This document shows, piece after piece, positions 27,515 to 36,073 of a stretch of DNA of 54,026 nt. A model generated the notes under the pieces. It did not search any database, was not told where the DNA came from, and saw only the letters and a list, made by a program, of their open reading frames with translations. This DNA comes from Nonomuraea basaltis. GTDB lineage: Bacteria; Actinomycetota; Actinomycetes; Streptosporangiales; Streptosporangiaceae. The position numbers and the translations under genes are program-made. Position 1 is the stretch's first letter, and the number at the start of each line of letters is the position of its first letter. The DNA lies in assembly GCF_005893125.1 (NCBI RefSeq), contig NZ_VCJS01000076.1, forward strand, positions 1 to 54,026. Reading direction: 5' to 3'.

Positions 27515-28792
27515 ATGAAGTCGGGTAAAACGTTCGCATCCGCAGTGTGCTGCCTCGCCGTCGCGGCTGCCGCGTGCTCCACCTCGGGCGGCGGCGGCAC
27601 CACGAAGGTCACCGCGTCCGACCAGGTCCTCACGCTGGCCGCGGCCGGTCAGGGGCCGGCCAAGGCGGCGGTGGAGGCGTTCCAGAAGGCCAATCCCGGG
27701 GTCACGGTGCAGACCTCGTTCACCGAGGACGACGCCTCCTACCAGCAGCAGCTGCGCACCCAGCTGTCCTCGGGCACCGCGCCCGACGTGTTCCGCATGT
27801 GGCCCGGCGGCGGCAACACCATGGCCGTACGGGACCTGGGCGCAGACGGCATGCTGATGGACCTGTCGGGCGAGAGCTGGGCGGGCGGGCTGAGTGCCGA
27901 TCTCAAGGCCGTCACCAGCGACCCGGCCGGCAAGGTCGTGGCCGTGCCCGTGACGATCGGCGCCATCGGCGCCATCTGGAACGACCAGGCGCTGGCCAAG
28001 ACCGGGTTGAGCAAGCCCGCCACCTGGCCCGAGGTGCTGGCGTTCTGCAAGGACGCCAAGGCCAAGAACGTCGTGCCGTTCGCCCTCGGTCTCAAGTCAG
28101 CGTGGGTGACCCAGCTGGTGCCGTACGCGCTGACCGCCTCCCTGGTCTACGGCCCGAACCCGCAGTTCACCCAGCAGCAGAAGGATGGCAAGGCCACCTT
28201 CGCGAACTCGGCGTGGAAACAGGCCATGGACAAGTACCTGCAGATGCGCGACGCGGGCTGCTTCAACGACAGCCCCAACGGCGTCGGGTACGACGAGCAG
28301 ATGCAGCTGCTCGGGCAGGGCAAGGCGCTGGGCGCCGTCCACGTGTTGTCGGCCGTGCAGTCGGCGCTCAACTTCGCGCCCCAGGGCACCACGTTCTCGA
28401 TGAGCCCGTTCCCCGCCACCGACAGCGCCGACGGCACTTACCTGCCGGTGTCGGTCGGCATCGTCTACGGCGTCAACGCCAATCCCAAGAACCCGGCGCT
28501 GGCCAAGAAGTTCATGGAGTTCCTCGCCTCGCCCGAGGGCCAGGCGCTGTACGCGACCGAGTCCGGCAGCAGCCCGGCGCTGTCCAGCCCGTCCTTCAAG
28601 GCCGACGCGCTGCAGCAGCCGGTGCTGGACGCGGTCAACGCGGGCAAGTCCACGCTCTATCCGGACCAGGGCTGGCCCAACCCGAAGGTGCAGCAGGAGC
28701 ACCTGACCTCCATCCAGGAGCTGTTCAACGGGACGGTCGACGTTCCGACCGTGCTCGGCCGCATGGACAAGGCGTTCGGAGAGGCCAAGTGA
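27515..28792 (+). CDS. sugar-binding lipoprotein of the ABC importer
   Basis: 425 residues; GGAG lies 9 nt before the ATG. The signal ends in LAVAAAACSTSGGG, a lipobox-like site with Cys22 as the lipid anchor, followed by a Gly-rich linker. The family 1 solute-binding fold is visible: QVLTLAAAGQGPAKAAVEAF, GTAPDVFRMWPGGG, LPVSVGIVYGVNANPKNPAL and the C-terminal hinge helices. It captures an oligosaccharide outside the cell and hands it to the two permeases. The next gene overlaps its stop by 4 bp. Confidence 0.93.
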   Translation: MKSGKTFASAVCCLAVAAAACSTSGGGGTTKVTASDQVLTLAAAGQGPAKAAVEAFQKANPGVTVQTSFTEDDASYQQQLRTQLSSGTAPDVFRMWPGGGNTMAVRDLGADGMLMDLSGESWAGGLSADLKAVTSDPAGKVVAVPVTIGAIGAIWNDQALAKTGLSKPATWPEVLAFCKDAKAKNVVPFALGLKSAWVTQLVPYALTASLVYGPNPQFTQQQKDGKATFANSAWKQAMDKYLQMRDAGCFNDSPNGVGYDEQMQLLGQGKALGAVHVLSAVQSALNFAPQGTTFSMSPFPATDSADGTYLPVSVGIVYGVNANPKNPALAKKFMEFLASPEGQALYATESGSSPALSSPSFKADALQQPVLDAVNAGKSTLYPDQGWPNPKVQQEHLTSIQELFNGTVDVPTVLGRMDKAFGEAK

Positions 28793-30051
28793 CGTTCGAC
28801 CCCTCGCCGCCATCGGACACGGCCATGGAGGCGTGCCTGTGGATCACGCCGAAGATCTTCGACGACCTGCGTGACCCGACGCCCGGGGTGGAGGCGTTCT
28901 TCGACCACCACGCCGACTGGCTGGCGGACCGGCCGGTGACGGTGGTCTTCTGCGCGGGCAACGGTGACCACGTCCTCAACTACGCCGGCCGCCACGCGTG
29001 GGACGACCGCTTCGACTGGGCCCGCTACAACTGCTTCGCCCTCGCGCCCGGTGGACCGGCCGTCAGTGCGAGGGCGCACAACCGGAACTGGCTGGCCCGG
29101 GTGCGCGACGGCGGCGAGCGCTCGGCAAACCCGTACTCCGCCGGGCCGATGTTCATCGTCTCCGAGCAGCCGATGGACTACCGCACGCTGGCCGGGATCT
29201 ACGCGGCCGTGCGCGCCGAGGCGGAGCGGCGCGGCCTGCGGGTCAACCTGCTGGAGTATCTGGAGCCGGGCCCGGAGTTCTGCCGCAGCGAGTGGAAGAC
29301 GATACGGCACCCGGAGGTGGCCGCCGGTACCGCCGACGCCGGCGGCCACATCGTCCCAGGCGTGATCGACGTGACAGCTCCGCTCGCGCCCGACCCGCGC
29401 CCGTACGCCGCCTTCCCCGCAGGCATTCCGGCCGGGCTGCCGGCCGGGGACTTCGTCGCCGCCCAGACGGCCGCGTTCACGGCCGACTTCGGGCTGGACG
29501 GGGTTATGCTCGGCAACCAGTTCGGCCTGGTCGGGTTCTGGCATCCGGACAACGCGCCGCCGCTCACCCCAGAGCGGTCGGCCGGGATCGAGCGGTTCTT
29601 CCTGCGGCTGCGCGAAGCCATGGGGAAGGGCCTCGTCTACTGGATGGACACCTACTGGCGGGCCGAGGTGGAGCGGTCGGCCTGGGGCATGACCGACGCC
29701 GCCTACCACTCGCTCGACGCGATCCTGATCAGCACGTTCGCCGTGCTGGTGGAGCGTACCGAGATCGTGCCCAACCTGCTCAGCAAGGCCGCGCTGGGCG
29801 GCCCGCGCCCGCTGCTCGGCCTGGACTTCGTCGACCCCTGGTACTGGTACCGCACCTACCTCGACGACCGGCGCACCTATCTCTACCAGCGGGAGGCCCT
29901 GGCCGCGCATGCCACGTCCGTGGCCGGCGTCTCCTACTTCGCCAACGACACCTTCGGCCACTTCGTCCCCGAACCCGAGCTGGCGGCCACCCTCGATGTG
30001 GTGAGGAAGTGCCTAGGCTCATCAGGAACAGCTCCAGTAGGCCTGTTCTGA
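28789..30051 (+). CDS. unknown enzyme-like protein of the LacI sugar operon (420 aa)
   Basis: GTG 28789 overlaps the binding-protein stop (GTGA), so it is part of the operon. It is soluble with no signal peptide. The sequence alternates hydrophobic strands and helices as in a TIM barrel: ACLWITPKIFDDLRD, VTVVFCAGNGDHVLNYAG, GPMFIVSEQPMDYRTLAGIY, FGLDGVMLGNQFGLVGFWHP, LVYWMDTYWRAEVE and LLGLDFVDPWYWYR. Acidic and aromatic residues cluster at strand ends (for example Asp in LDG, VYWMDTYW and LDFVDPWYW), as in glycosidases. I do not recognise the family. Context suggests it acts on the imported sugar. Confidence 0.85.
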   Translation: MTFDPSPPSDTAMEACLWITPKIFDDLRDPTPGVEAFFDHHADWLADRPVTVVFCAGNGDHVLNYAGRHAWDDRFDWARYNCFALAPGGPAVSARAHNRNWLARVRDGGERSANPYSAGPMFIVSEQPMDYRTLAGIYAAVRAEAERRGLRVNLLEYLEPGPEFCRSEWKTIRHPEVAAGTADAGGHIVPGVIDVTAPLAPDPRPYAAFPAGIPAGLPAGDFVAAQTAAFTADFGLDGVMLGNQFGLVGFWHPDNAPPLTPERSAGIERFFLRLREAMGKGLVYWMDTYWRAEVERSAWGMTDAAYHSLDAILISTFAVLVERTEIVPNLLSKAALGGPRPLLGLDFVDPWYWYRTYLDDRRTYLYQREALAAHATSVAGVSYFANDTFGHFVPEPELAATLDVVRKCLGSSGTAPVGLF

Positions 30052-30082
30052 CACTCATCACAAGAGTAGAAGTCCGTGAGCC

Positions 30083-30205
30083 ACCTACATCCACATCCCT
30101 GGTGACCGGGCCTTCTCGCTGTCCGTCGTCGCCCTCGAAGACGGCTTCCTCACCGAACTCGCGCAATTCGGCCCCGAGCTGTTCAACCTGCCCGACACCG
30201 TGAGC
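30083..30205 (+). other. coding-like fragment of unknown origin
   Basis: One plus-strand frame reads YIHIPGDRAFSLSVVALEDG then FLTELAQFGPELFNLPDTV. It looks like a real protein end but has no start, and it runs into the NB-ARC remnant. The rhythm recalls the tails of Uma2-type restriction-endonuclease-like proteins, which I could not confirm. Confidence 0.25.
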
Positions 30206-30713
30206 CCGTGCACCAGGACACCAGCCCCGGAGACGCCCAGTGCCCGCAGCCAGCCGTCCAGGACGCGGCTGGGGTCCACCCGCCGGGCCTCGTCGTAGCC
30301 CTGCAGGTCGGCGAAGAGGACCCCGCCGGGGAAGCTGTCAAGCGCGCGGTGCGCGGCGTGGACGGCGAGGGCCGTCTTGCCGACCCCGCCCGGGCCGCCG
30401 GTCGGCGGCGGGCCGGTGATATCGCGGGCCTGGATCACCGCCCCGTGGAAGGTGCCGCCCTCGATCGTGTTACGCGTCTCGCCCGCCCCGGTGATCGAGG
30501 CGGGCTCCGCGGCGGGGTGGGCGAGGCGGCCGCGCTGCGGCGGGCCAGCACCACCCCGTACACCGACACCCCAAGCCCGGCCAGGCCGACGAACGCCCCG
30601 ATCACGCTGGCCAGCTGATCGGCTTGCGTCAGATCCAGCACAATGAAGACCACGCCCAGCGCGCCGGCCACCATCGGCGGGCAGGAAGCCGCCGGGGACA
30701 CCCACGGGTCCAC
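30200..30713 (-). pseudogene. NB-ARC/STAND ATPase, N-terminal remnant
   Basis: One frame gives two membrane stretches (DQLASVIGAFVGLAGLGVSV, YGVVLARR). After a frameshift near 30500 the text continues NTIEGGTFHGAVIQARDITG, the signature found before the ATPase in many actinobacterial NB-ARC proteins. It then jumps to GPGGVGKTALAVHAAHRALD, FPGGVLFADLQGYDEARRVD and VLDGWLRALGV. The segment that should join ARDI to Walker A is deleted, and everything after about 150 residues is lost. A clearly broken gene in a rearranged zone. Confidence 0.7.
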
Positions 30714-30837
30714 AACAGCGCGATCTTGACATTGCAGGCGGCGGCCTGCCAGGGCGGGAAGCGATCAAGTTGTCCTCGGGAAGCGATCTTCTATGCAGGT
30801 GCTTCGTCACAGGACAACGCCATTCGTGAACGCCCCA

Positions 30838-31011
30838 AGCGACGATCGACCGCTGCCGTTCCGCGAACTCCTCCTGCGGCAAGGCCTTCCAGTTGTCGTC
30901 GTAGTAGAGAGCATCCAGGAAGGTAACCGGGATGCCCAGCGAAGCGCCGAGCCGGTTGGCCAGCACGGTCTTGCCGCTGCCCCCACACCCGACCACTGCG
31001 ATCCTGCGCAT
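30838..31011 (-). pseudogene. P-loop kinase (topology-modulation/FLAR family), N-terminal half
   Basis: ATG 31011 reads MRRIAVVGCGGSGKTVLANR with Walker A GxxGSGKT, then LDALYYDDNWKALPQEEFAE and RQRSIVA. Similarity ends at about 30838, and an unrelated tail continues into the NB-ARC remnant. In this family the next residues should be an Asp-Gly-Asn-Tyr segment. That segment and the rest of the protein lie at 32173 on the opposite strand, so the gene is split. A related 5' fragment is at 4271. Confidence 0.7.
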
Positions 31012-31192
31012 GCTCCGACTCTAGGGGCGACGACCGTCTCAGTTCCGCAAGACTGCCGAGGTCAGCGTGCACGGCGATCACAACGGACTGCCGTTCCATT
31101 CGCTGGGCGACCCCCAACTGCCGGTAAGGCCGTCCGTTGCGGGACAACGGCGATCTCCGAGGCGCGGGCGAAGGATCGAGCGGGCAGGGAGC

Positions 31193-32014
31193 GTGATTGG
31201 CATGGTCGCGGACGATGCTGCTGTCCCTGCGCGCGTGACACGCTCACTGCCGCTGGCGTTCGCCGCCGGCGCGGCGGTGGGCGTGCTGGGCGGCATGATC
31301 GGCCTGGGCGGCGCCGAGCTCCGGCTGCCTCCGCTGATCAGCCTGTTCGGATTCGCAGCCCTGGCGGCGGTCATCCTGAACAAGGCGATGAGCCTGATAG
31401 TGGTGCTCACTGCGCTGCCCGCGCGGCTGGCCGTCTCCCTCGCCGAGCTGGCCGCGCACTGGACCGTGGCGGCCAACCTGCTGGCCGGCAGCCTACTCGG
31501 GGCCTGGACGGGCGCCTCCTGGGCAGTCCGCATGCGCAGCGCCGCCTCTATAAGGTGCTCGCGGCGCTGATGGTGTTGATGGCCGCCGCCCTGGTACTCA
31601 GCGCATACCACCACCCTGGGTGCCCTGGCCGTGCCTGGCCTGGCGCGGGCGCTTGCGGGGGACGTGGCGGGGTTGGGCATCGGCGTGGTCGCCGCCGTCA
31701 TGGGCGTCGCCGGTGGCGAACTCCTGATCCCCACGATCGTGCTGCTCTACTCCGTCGACATCAAGACCGCCGGCAGCCTGTCCCTGGTCGTCTCCTTGCC
31801 CACCATGCTGGTGGCCTTCGCCCGCTACAGCCGCGGCGGCAGCTTCGCTGTCTTGGTCGCCAACCTCCGCTTCGTCGCCGTCATGGTCGCCGGCTCCATC
31901 ACCGGCGCTCTGCTCGGCGGCTTGCTGCTTGGGGTCATTCCTGATCTGGTGCTCATCCCTGTCCTGGCCATTGTGTTGCTGATCTCTGCCATCAAGATGG
32001 CCCGCCACGTCTGA
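31193..32014 (+). pseudogene. TauE/SafE-family membrane permease with two compensating frameshifts
   Basis: GTG 31193 follows GGGAG. The first part has helices LPLAFAAGAAVGVLGGMIGL and AAVILNKAMSLIVVLTALPA; the last part has GIGVVAAVMGVAGGELLIPT and LLIPTIVLLYSVDIKTAGSL. These paired Gly-rich repeats are typical of TauE/SafE anion exporters. Between 31545 and 31620 the reading shifts: one C seems missing at 31545-31546 (ALYKVLAALMVLMAAALV in the shifted frame) and one G extra at 31618-31620. Repaired, it is 273 residues. It sits between the two halves of the split kinase. Confidence 0.75.
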
Positions 32015-32157
32015 CGTCGGCGGCCCGGCGTTCCAGGGGGATACATGGCCCGACCTGAGGCCGGGGGAGGCTACTCGATCGATCGTTGCCCGGATCCGTC
32101 AGGCCGTGGCCGGTTGGAGACTCCTCGCTCATCAGCATCGCACCATGATTACTCTGC

Positions 32158-32514
32158 GTGACCTTCAGAGAAGATGGCAACTACAACGCCACCTTGCGGA
32201 TTCGCTTGGAGGCCTGTGACATGGTGATCTTCATGGACGTGTCCACGTGGGCGGCCCTGCGGGGCCTGGTGTCCCGACGGCTCAAGCACGGCTACGGGCA
32301 GGACCAGGCCACCGGCATCTACAACCGCCTCCACTGGGGTGTCTTGACGTATGCCGCCACCTACCGGCGCAGAATGCGCCCTCGAGTCCTCGCGAAGATC
32401 GATCAGTACGCTGGCCACGCCGAGGTGGTCTTCCTGCGCGACCGCCGCCATGCCAGCCCCACCCCGATCGCGGACCCGATCACGCCAAAGATGATCGCCC
32501 CGCCCTCCAGATAG
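32158..32514 (+). pseudogene. P-loop kinase (topology-modulation/FLAR family), C-terminal half
   Basis: From codon 6 the frame reads DGNYNATLRIRLEACDMVIF then FMDVSTWAALRGLVSRRLKH, ATGIYNRLHWGVLTYAATYR and RRMRPRVLAKIDQY. This is the back half of the same family as the fragment at 30838-31011, and the two would join with only about 6-10 residues missing. The last 18 residues (from SPTPIADP) are unrelated to the family. The two halves point away from each other with a TauE gene between them, as expected after a single inversion. Confidence 0.7.
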
Positions 32515-32600
32515 CGCACCGCCACGATCGGGCCGAGCACCGTGAAACCGGCGCCCCAGCAGGCGTGTAGGTTCCGGCGTGTTGTGGCATAGGCCGGTCC
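32403..32600 (-). pseudogene. membrane-protein scrap
   Basis: A minus-strand frame ending at the TGA 32403-32405 reads GAGFTVLGPIVAVRYLEGGA then IIFGVIGSAIGVGLAWRRSR, two hydrophobic segments with a basic end. It overlaps the kinase C-half antisense by about 110 bp; the hydrophobic part lies outside that overlap. No start or family; probably cut by the same rearrangement. Confidence 0.35.
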
Positions 32601-32724
32601 TCTGAACAGGGCGTTGGCTGGTTGTCCAGTTGGTGGCGTGGCGTGGTTCGTCCGGCCTTCATGGCATCCGGGCGACCGTCCGTATGGCCGAGGCCTCAGC
32701 TAAGGTGCCGTTGCTGTCGCCGCG

Positions 32725-32840
32725 TCACGTGGGCGGGCCGCCGGGGGTGCCTGCTCGTTCGAGGATGTCCATGACAGTGGTATTGCATGCGCCGATCTCT
32801 TCGGCGATTTCCTGGCGAACCGGAAAGATCGTGTCCCTTC
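32725..32840 (-). pseudogene. helix-turn-helix-like fragment
   Basis: The frame ending at 32725-32727 reads IFPVRQEIAEEIGACNTTV then MDILERAGTPGGPPT, a plausible end helix-turn-helix of a DNA-binding or recombinase protein. Nothing recognisable lies upstream in frame, so I take it as a remnant. Confidence 0.3.
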
Positions 32841-32981
32841 CGGATGAGGTTGGCGGGAGGGACACGCGGTGCTATCACGGCTTCTCGGGACGGGATGCAC
32901 GGGTGCGAGGCGGGCGCCGATGAGTTTCCGACGCTGCCGGGGTCAGTACCGGCGACGCATCGACTACGCGCGGAGGACGAC

Positions 32982-33323
32982 ATGGCGCTGGACCTCTTTG
33001 CTGGTATCCCCGTCACCGACTACGCCGCGGCGTTGCCGTGGTACGAGCAGTTCTTCGGCGGGGAGCCCTCGTTCCTGCCGAACGACATCGAGGCGGTGTG
33101 GGAGGTGGCCGAGAACCGGTACATCTACATCGTGCAGGACCCGGAACGGGCGGGGAACGCCCTGGTGCTGTCGTTCGTCGACGACCTGGACGACCGGGTC
33201 GCCGAGATCGCCCGGCGGGGCATCGAGCCCGCCAAGCGTGAGACGTACGACGGTGGCGTGACCAAGGTGACCTACCGGGACGCGGAAGGCAATGAGATCA
33301 GCTTCGGCGGCGTCCCGGGGTGA
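32982..33323 (+). CDS. VOC (glyoxalase/bleomycin-resistance-like) family protein
   Basis: 113 residues, one VOC unit: LFAGIPVTDYAAALPWYEQF at the start, FLPNDIEAVWEVAENRYIYI, and a closing VTYRDAEGNEISFGGVPG, where the Glu is a usual metal-ligand position. GGAGGACGAC precedes ATG 32982. VOC proteins of this size work as dimers on small molecules or bind antibiotics; the substrate cannot be read from the sequence. Confidence 0.88.
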   Translation: MALDLFAGIPVTDYAAALPWYEQFFGGEPSFLPNDIEAVWEVAENRYIYIVQDPERAGNALVLSFVDDLDDRVAEIARRGIEPAKRETYDGGVTKVTYRDAEGNEISFGGVPG

Positions 33324-33735
33324 CGCCGCCTCGGACCTGATCATGGATCGCCAAGGATCAATGTCATCGGCCGGACACAGAAGCCGAAGGGATGCCAAGA
33401 TCACGCGGAAGATGCCGCTGCTAGCCGGACGCTACAAGGCGGACGTCAGTGCCTGCAGGCAGGTCAACACCCACAGCCAACGACGTCGGCCAAAAGCCGA
33501 GATCCCCTCCAGCAGCTTCGAGGCGAACCCGCACCGCTCCTGGCGTGCTTGCATTAGCGAGGCCGCACCAGGACGAACACCGCGGCGGAAACCACGAAAG
33601 TGCGGTGACCTGCTCGGCATCCACTCTCATCAACTCACCGGTGACGACGAGAGGGCGGTGTCCACGCTGACGAGCCTGGGCAGGGACCGGGCCGTCGCCG
33701 GGCAGCCGCGCCCGGCTGCATGGGAAACTGCTGGG
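33324..33735. other. intergenic region, no gene seen
   Basis: 412 bp between the VOC and prephenate dehydratase genes. Open frames exist on both strands but none has a ribosome site or conserved features. It presumably holds the promoter for the dehydratase. Confidence 0.35.
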
Positions 33736-34575
33736 GTGACCGCACGACGTATCGCCTACCAGGGCGAGCCCGGCTCGAACTCCCACATGGTGTGCAAGCA
33801 CCACTACTCCGACTGGCATGCGGTGCCGTGCGCGTCCTTCGAGGACGTGTTCGCGGTGGTGGAGAACGGCGAGGCCGAGCTGGCGATGATTCCGATCGAC
33901 AACTCGATCGCCGGCCGCGTCGCCGACATCCACCACTTCCTGCCGGCCGCGGACCTGTACATCATCGGCGAGCACTTCCTGCGCATCCAGTTCAACCTGA
34001 TGGCGCCGCCGGGTGCGACCCTGGGCACGATCAAGGCCGTGCACAGCCACGTGCATGCTCTCGGCCAGTGCCGCCGGATCATCCGCGAGCACGACCTGGT
34101 GCCGGTGATCGCCGGTGACACCGCCGGCGCTGCGCGCGAGGTGGCCGAGGCGGACGACCCGACCCAGGCGGCGATTGCGCCGCCGCTCGCGGCGGAGATC
34201 TACGGTCTGCACATCCTCGCCCGCGACGTCGAGGACGAGGAGCACAACACCACCCGGTTCGTGGTGCTCAGCCCGGACTTCGTGCAGGCACCGCGCGGCG
34301 AGGGCCCGGTGGTCACCTCGTTCGTCTTCAACGTCCGCAACCTGCCGGCCGCGCTTTACAAGGCGCTCGGCGGGTTCGCGACCAACGGCATCAACATGAC
34401 CAAGCTGGAGAGCTACATGGTCGGCGGCCACTTCGCGGCCACCCAGTTCCTCGCCGAGGTCGACGGGCACCCCGAGGACCCCGGCCTGAAGAACGCGCTG
34501 GAGGAGCTGGCGTTCTTCACCACGGACGTGAAGATCCTCGGGGTCTACCCGGCCGACCCGTTCCGCGCCGGCTGA
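33736..34575 (+). CDS. pheA: prephenate dehydratase
   Basis: 279 residues from GTG 33736, where the conserved RRIAYQGEPGSNSHM begins. The catalytic domain shows IPIDNSIAGRV (residue ~55), AAIAPPLAAEIYGLHILA and the active-site Thr-Thr-Arg-Phe in EEHNTTRFVVLSP. A C-terminal ACT domain (TSFVFNVRNLPAALYKALGG, then NMTKLESYMV with the Glu-Ser pair) senses phenylalanine. It turns prephenate into phenylpyruvate in the shikimate-derived route. The longer upstream frame is unlikely. It stands alone, unlike many pheA genes near serS. Confidence 0.93.
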   Translation: MTARRIAYQGEPGSNSHMVCKHHYSDWHAVPCASFEDVFAVVENGEAELAMIPIDNSIAGRVADIHHFLPAADLYIIGEHFLRIQFNLMAPPGATLGTIKAVHSHVHALGQCRRIIREHDLVPVIAGDTAGAAREVAEADDPTQAAIAPPLAAEIYGLHILARDVEDEEHNTTRFVVLSPDFVQAPRGEGPVVTSFVFNVRNLPAALYKALGGFATNGINMTKLESYMVGGHFAATQFLAEVDGHPEDPGLKNALEELAFFTTDVKILGVYPADPFRAG

Positions 34576-34585
34576 GTCTCGAGAC

Positions 34586-34601
34586 GGGCGCCAGGGCGCC
34601 C
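34586..34601 (+). terminator. short hairpin terminator after pheA
   Basis: GGGCGCC and GGCGCCC form a 7-bp stem with a 2-nt loop beginning 10 bp after the stop codon. Confidence 0.55.
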
Positions 34602-34984
34602 TCCTGGACCACCGTCTATTCGGCGGGCTGGGCTCTGCAGGATTCCGTGTGGTTTACGCGGGCACGGGCGGCCTTTCAATCGTTATCTTGGGGGTCACCG
34701 GCGACGTCGCCGACTTATACGAAAAAGGGCCGGTCCAGCCGCTGGTCGGCCTACCGCTCGCCGAGCATGAGATGAGCCTCGAACCGCTCATCCCGACCTC
34801 CGGCACGGCATAGCCATGTGGTGGTGACCCGAGCCCTGGACGGGGGGACTGGCCCTCTTCGCCGACGTCAATCACCTAAATCAGGAGTCTTGGTGCGGAG
34901 TCAGGGAGACGCTGCCGGACGGCGAGACCGTATCGCCCTGGGGCCGCCTGTCATGCCATGGTGCTGGACCCTAGGATCCGAGGC
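34602..34984. other. gap with an orphan coding-like frame
   Basis: Plus-strand frame 34600-34815 reads LFGGLGSAGFRVVYAGTGGL, SIVILGVTGDVADLYEKGPV and LAEHEMSLEPLIPTSGTA before a stop. The composition is protein-like, but it has no start or ribosome site and cannot be tied to a family. It may be the end of a deleted gene. The remaining 170 bp should hold the yciO promoter. Confidence 0.3.
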
Positions 34985-35605
34985 GTGGCCAGATACTTCG
35001 ATCTTCATCCGGACAATCCCCAGCCTCGCCTGATCAGCCAGATCGCCGAGATCCTGCGGGCGGACGGGCTCATCGCCTACCCCACCGACTCGTGCTATGC
35101 CCTTGGATGCCGACCGGGCAACAAGGAGGGCCTTGACCGGATCAGAGAGATCCGCGGCCTTGGCAGCGACCACCACTTCACCCTGGTGTGCCGTGACTTC
35201 GCCCAATTCGGTCAGTTCGTTCACCTGAGCAATGCGCTGTTCCGCCAGGTCAAGGCGGCGACTCCCGGCGGTTACACGTTCATTCTGCCCGCGACCAAGG
35301 AGGTGCCGCGGCGGCTGCTGCATCCCCGGAAGAAGACGGTCGGCGTTCGCATCCCTGATCACGTCGTCACCCAGGCGCTGCTGGCCGAGCTCGGCGAGCC
35401 GCTGGTGTCCAGCACCCTGCTGCTGCCCGACGAGACCGAACCTTCGACGCAGGGCTGGGAGATCAAGGAGCGGCTCGACCACGTGGTGGACGCGGTCATC
35501 GACTCCGGCGAATGCGGCGCCACTCCGACGACCGTCGTCGACTTCTCGCAGGAGGAACCCGAGATTCTCCGCCGGGGCACGGGAGACACGTCCCTGTTCG
35601 AATAG
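34985..35605 (+). CDS. yciO: YciO-type member of the Sua5/YrdC (threonylcarbamoyl-AMP synthase) family
   Basis: 206 residues from GTG 34985, giving a start that lines up with E. coli YciO (YFDLHPDNPQPRLISQ). Conserved stretches: IAYPTDSCYALGC, DHHFTLVCRDFAQFGQFV, GGYTFILPATKEVPRRLL, VGVRIPDHVVTQALL and TTVVDFSQEEPEILRRGTGD. The family fold binds ATP/threonine-type ligands. YciO is a paralogue of the tRNA t6A enzyme TsaC, with a poorly settled role. The alternative ATG 34958 would add 9 residues. Confidence 0.88.
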   Translation: MARYFDLHPDNPQPRLISQIAEILRADGLIAYPTDSCYALGCRPGNKEGLDRIREIRGLGSDHHFTLVCRDFAQFGQFVHLSNALFRQVKAATPGGYTFILPATKEVPRRLLHPRKKTVGVRIPDHVVTQALLAELGEPLVSSTLLLPDETEPSTQGWEIKERLDHVVDAVIDSGECGATPTTVVDFSQEEPEILRRGTGDTSLFE

Positions 35606-35710
35606 GCGACGGCAGTGGTCCCGCCGGGCACGGCACTCTCTGGATGAGGCAACGCCGCCTGGCCCTGCGCTCGTCGGCAACGCCCACGCCCTCGACCTGA
35701 GCACCCCCGA

Positions 35711-36073
35711 ATGGACCTGAACCAGCCCGAGCCGCTCGGAACCTGGCTCCTGCGGCAAGCCCGAAACCGCGGCATCACCGCCGAGCAGGTCGCCGACCTG
35801 CTCGGCATACCCGTTCACCGCATCCGCCAATTCACCACCGCCACCGACCTCGACGACCTGCCCGTACGAGCGATCCGGGCCATGGCCAGCCAACTCGACC
35901 TGCCCTGGCCCGACTGGCTCCAACCCGTAGACATCCACCCCGACGACCGCACCGACCCAACCAGCCCCGCACATCGTGCTGGCCGGAGCGAGACCGACGC
36001 CAAAAACAACGAGATCACCGCATTCCGGCCCGCTCAGCGGAAATTGCTGAGCATGGCCAGGACGTCGTCGTAG
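35711..36073 (+). CDS. helix-turn-helix protein, probably 3'-truncated
   Basis: 120 residues: WLLRQARNRGITAEQVADLL then GIPVHRIRQF is a Cro/XRE-like helix-turn-helix, followed by VRAIRAMASQLDLPWPDWLQ. From about residue 80 the text turns low-complexity (DPTSPAHRAGRSETD), and the last 13 codons are simply the antisense of the SDR gene end. The real protein was probably longer or ended near residue 80. No ribosome site stands out. Confidence 0.5.
   Translation: MDLNQPEPLGTWLLRQARNRGITAEQVADLLGIPVHRIRQFTTATDLDDLPVRAIRAMASQLDLPWPDWLQPVDIHPDDRTDPTSPAHRAGRSETDAKNNEITAFRPAQRKLLSMARTSS

Noticed and set aside
27547..30051. 834-residue frame that would fuse a second protein to the 420-aa enzyme
   Set aside because: The first 400 residues are an out-of-frame reading of the sugar-binding protein. 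The GTGA overlap marks the true start at 28789.
30085..31011. 308-residue frame starting with a kinase and ending with an NB-ARC piece
   Set aside because: Two unrelated remnants that happen to be in one frame, with unnatural Arg/Gly-rich sequence between them; not a real fusion protein.
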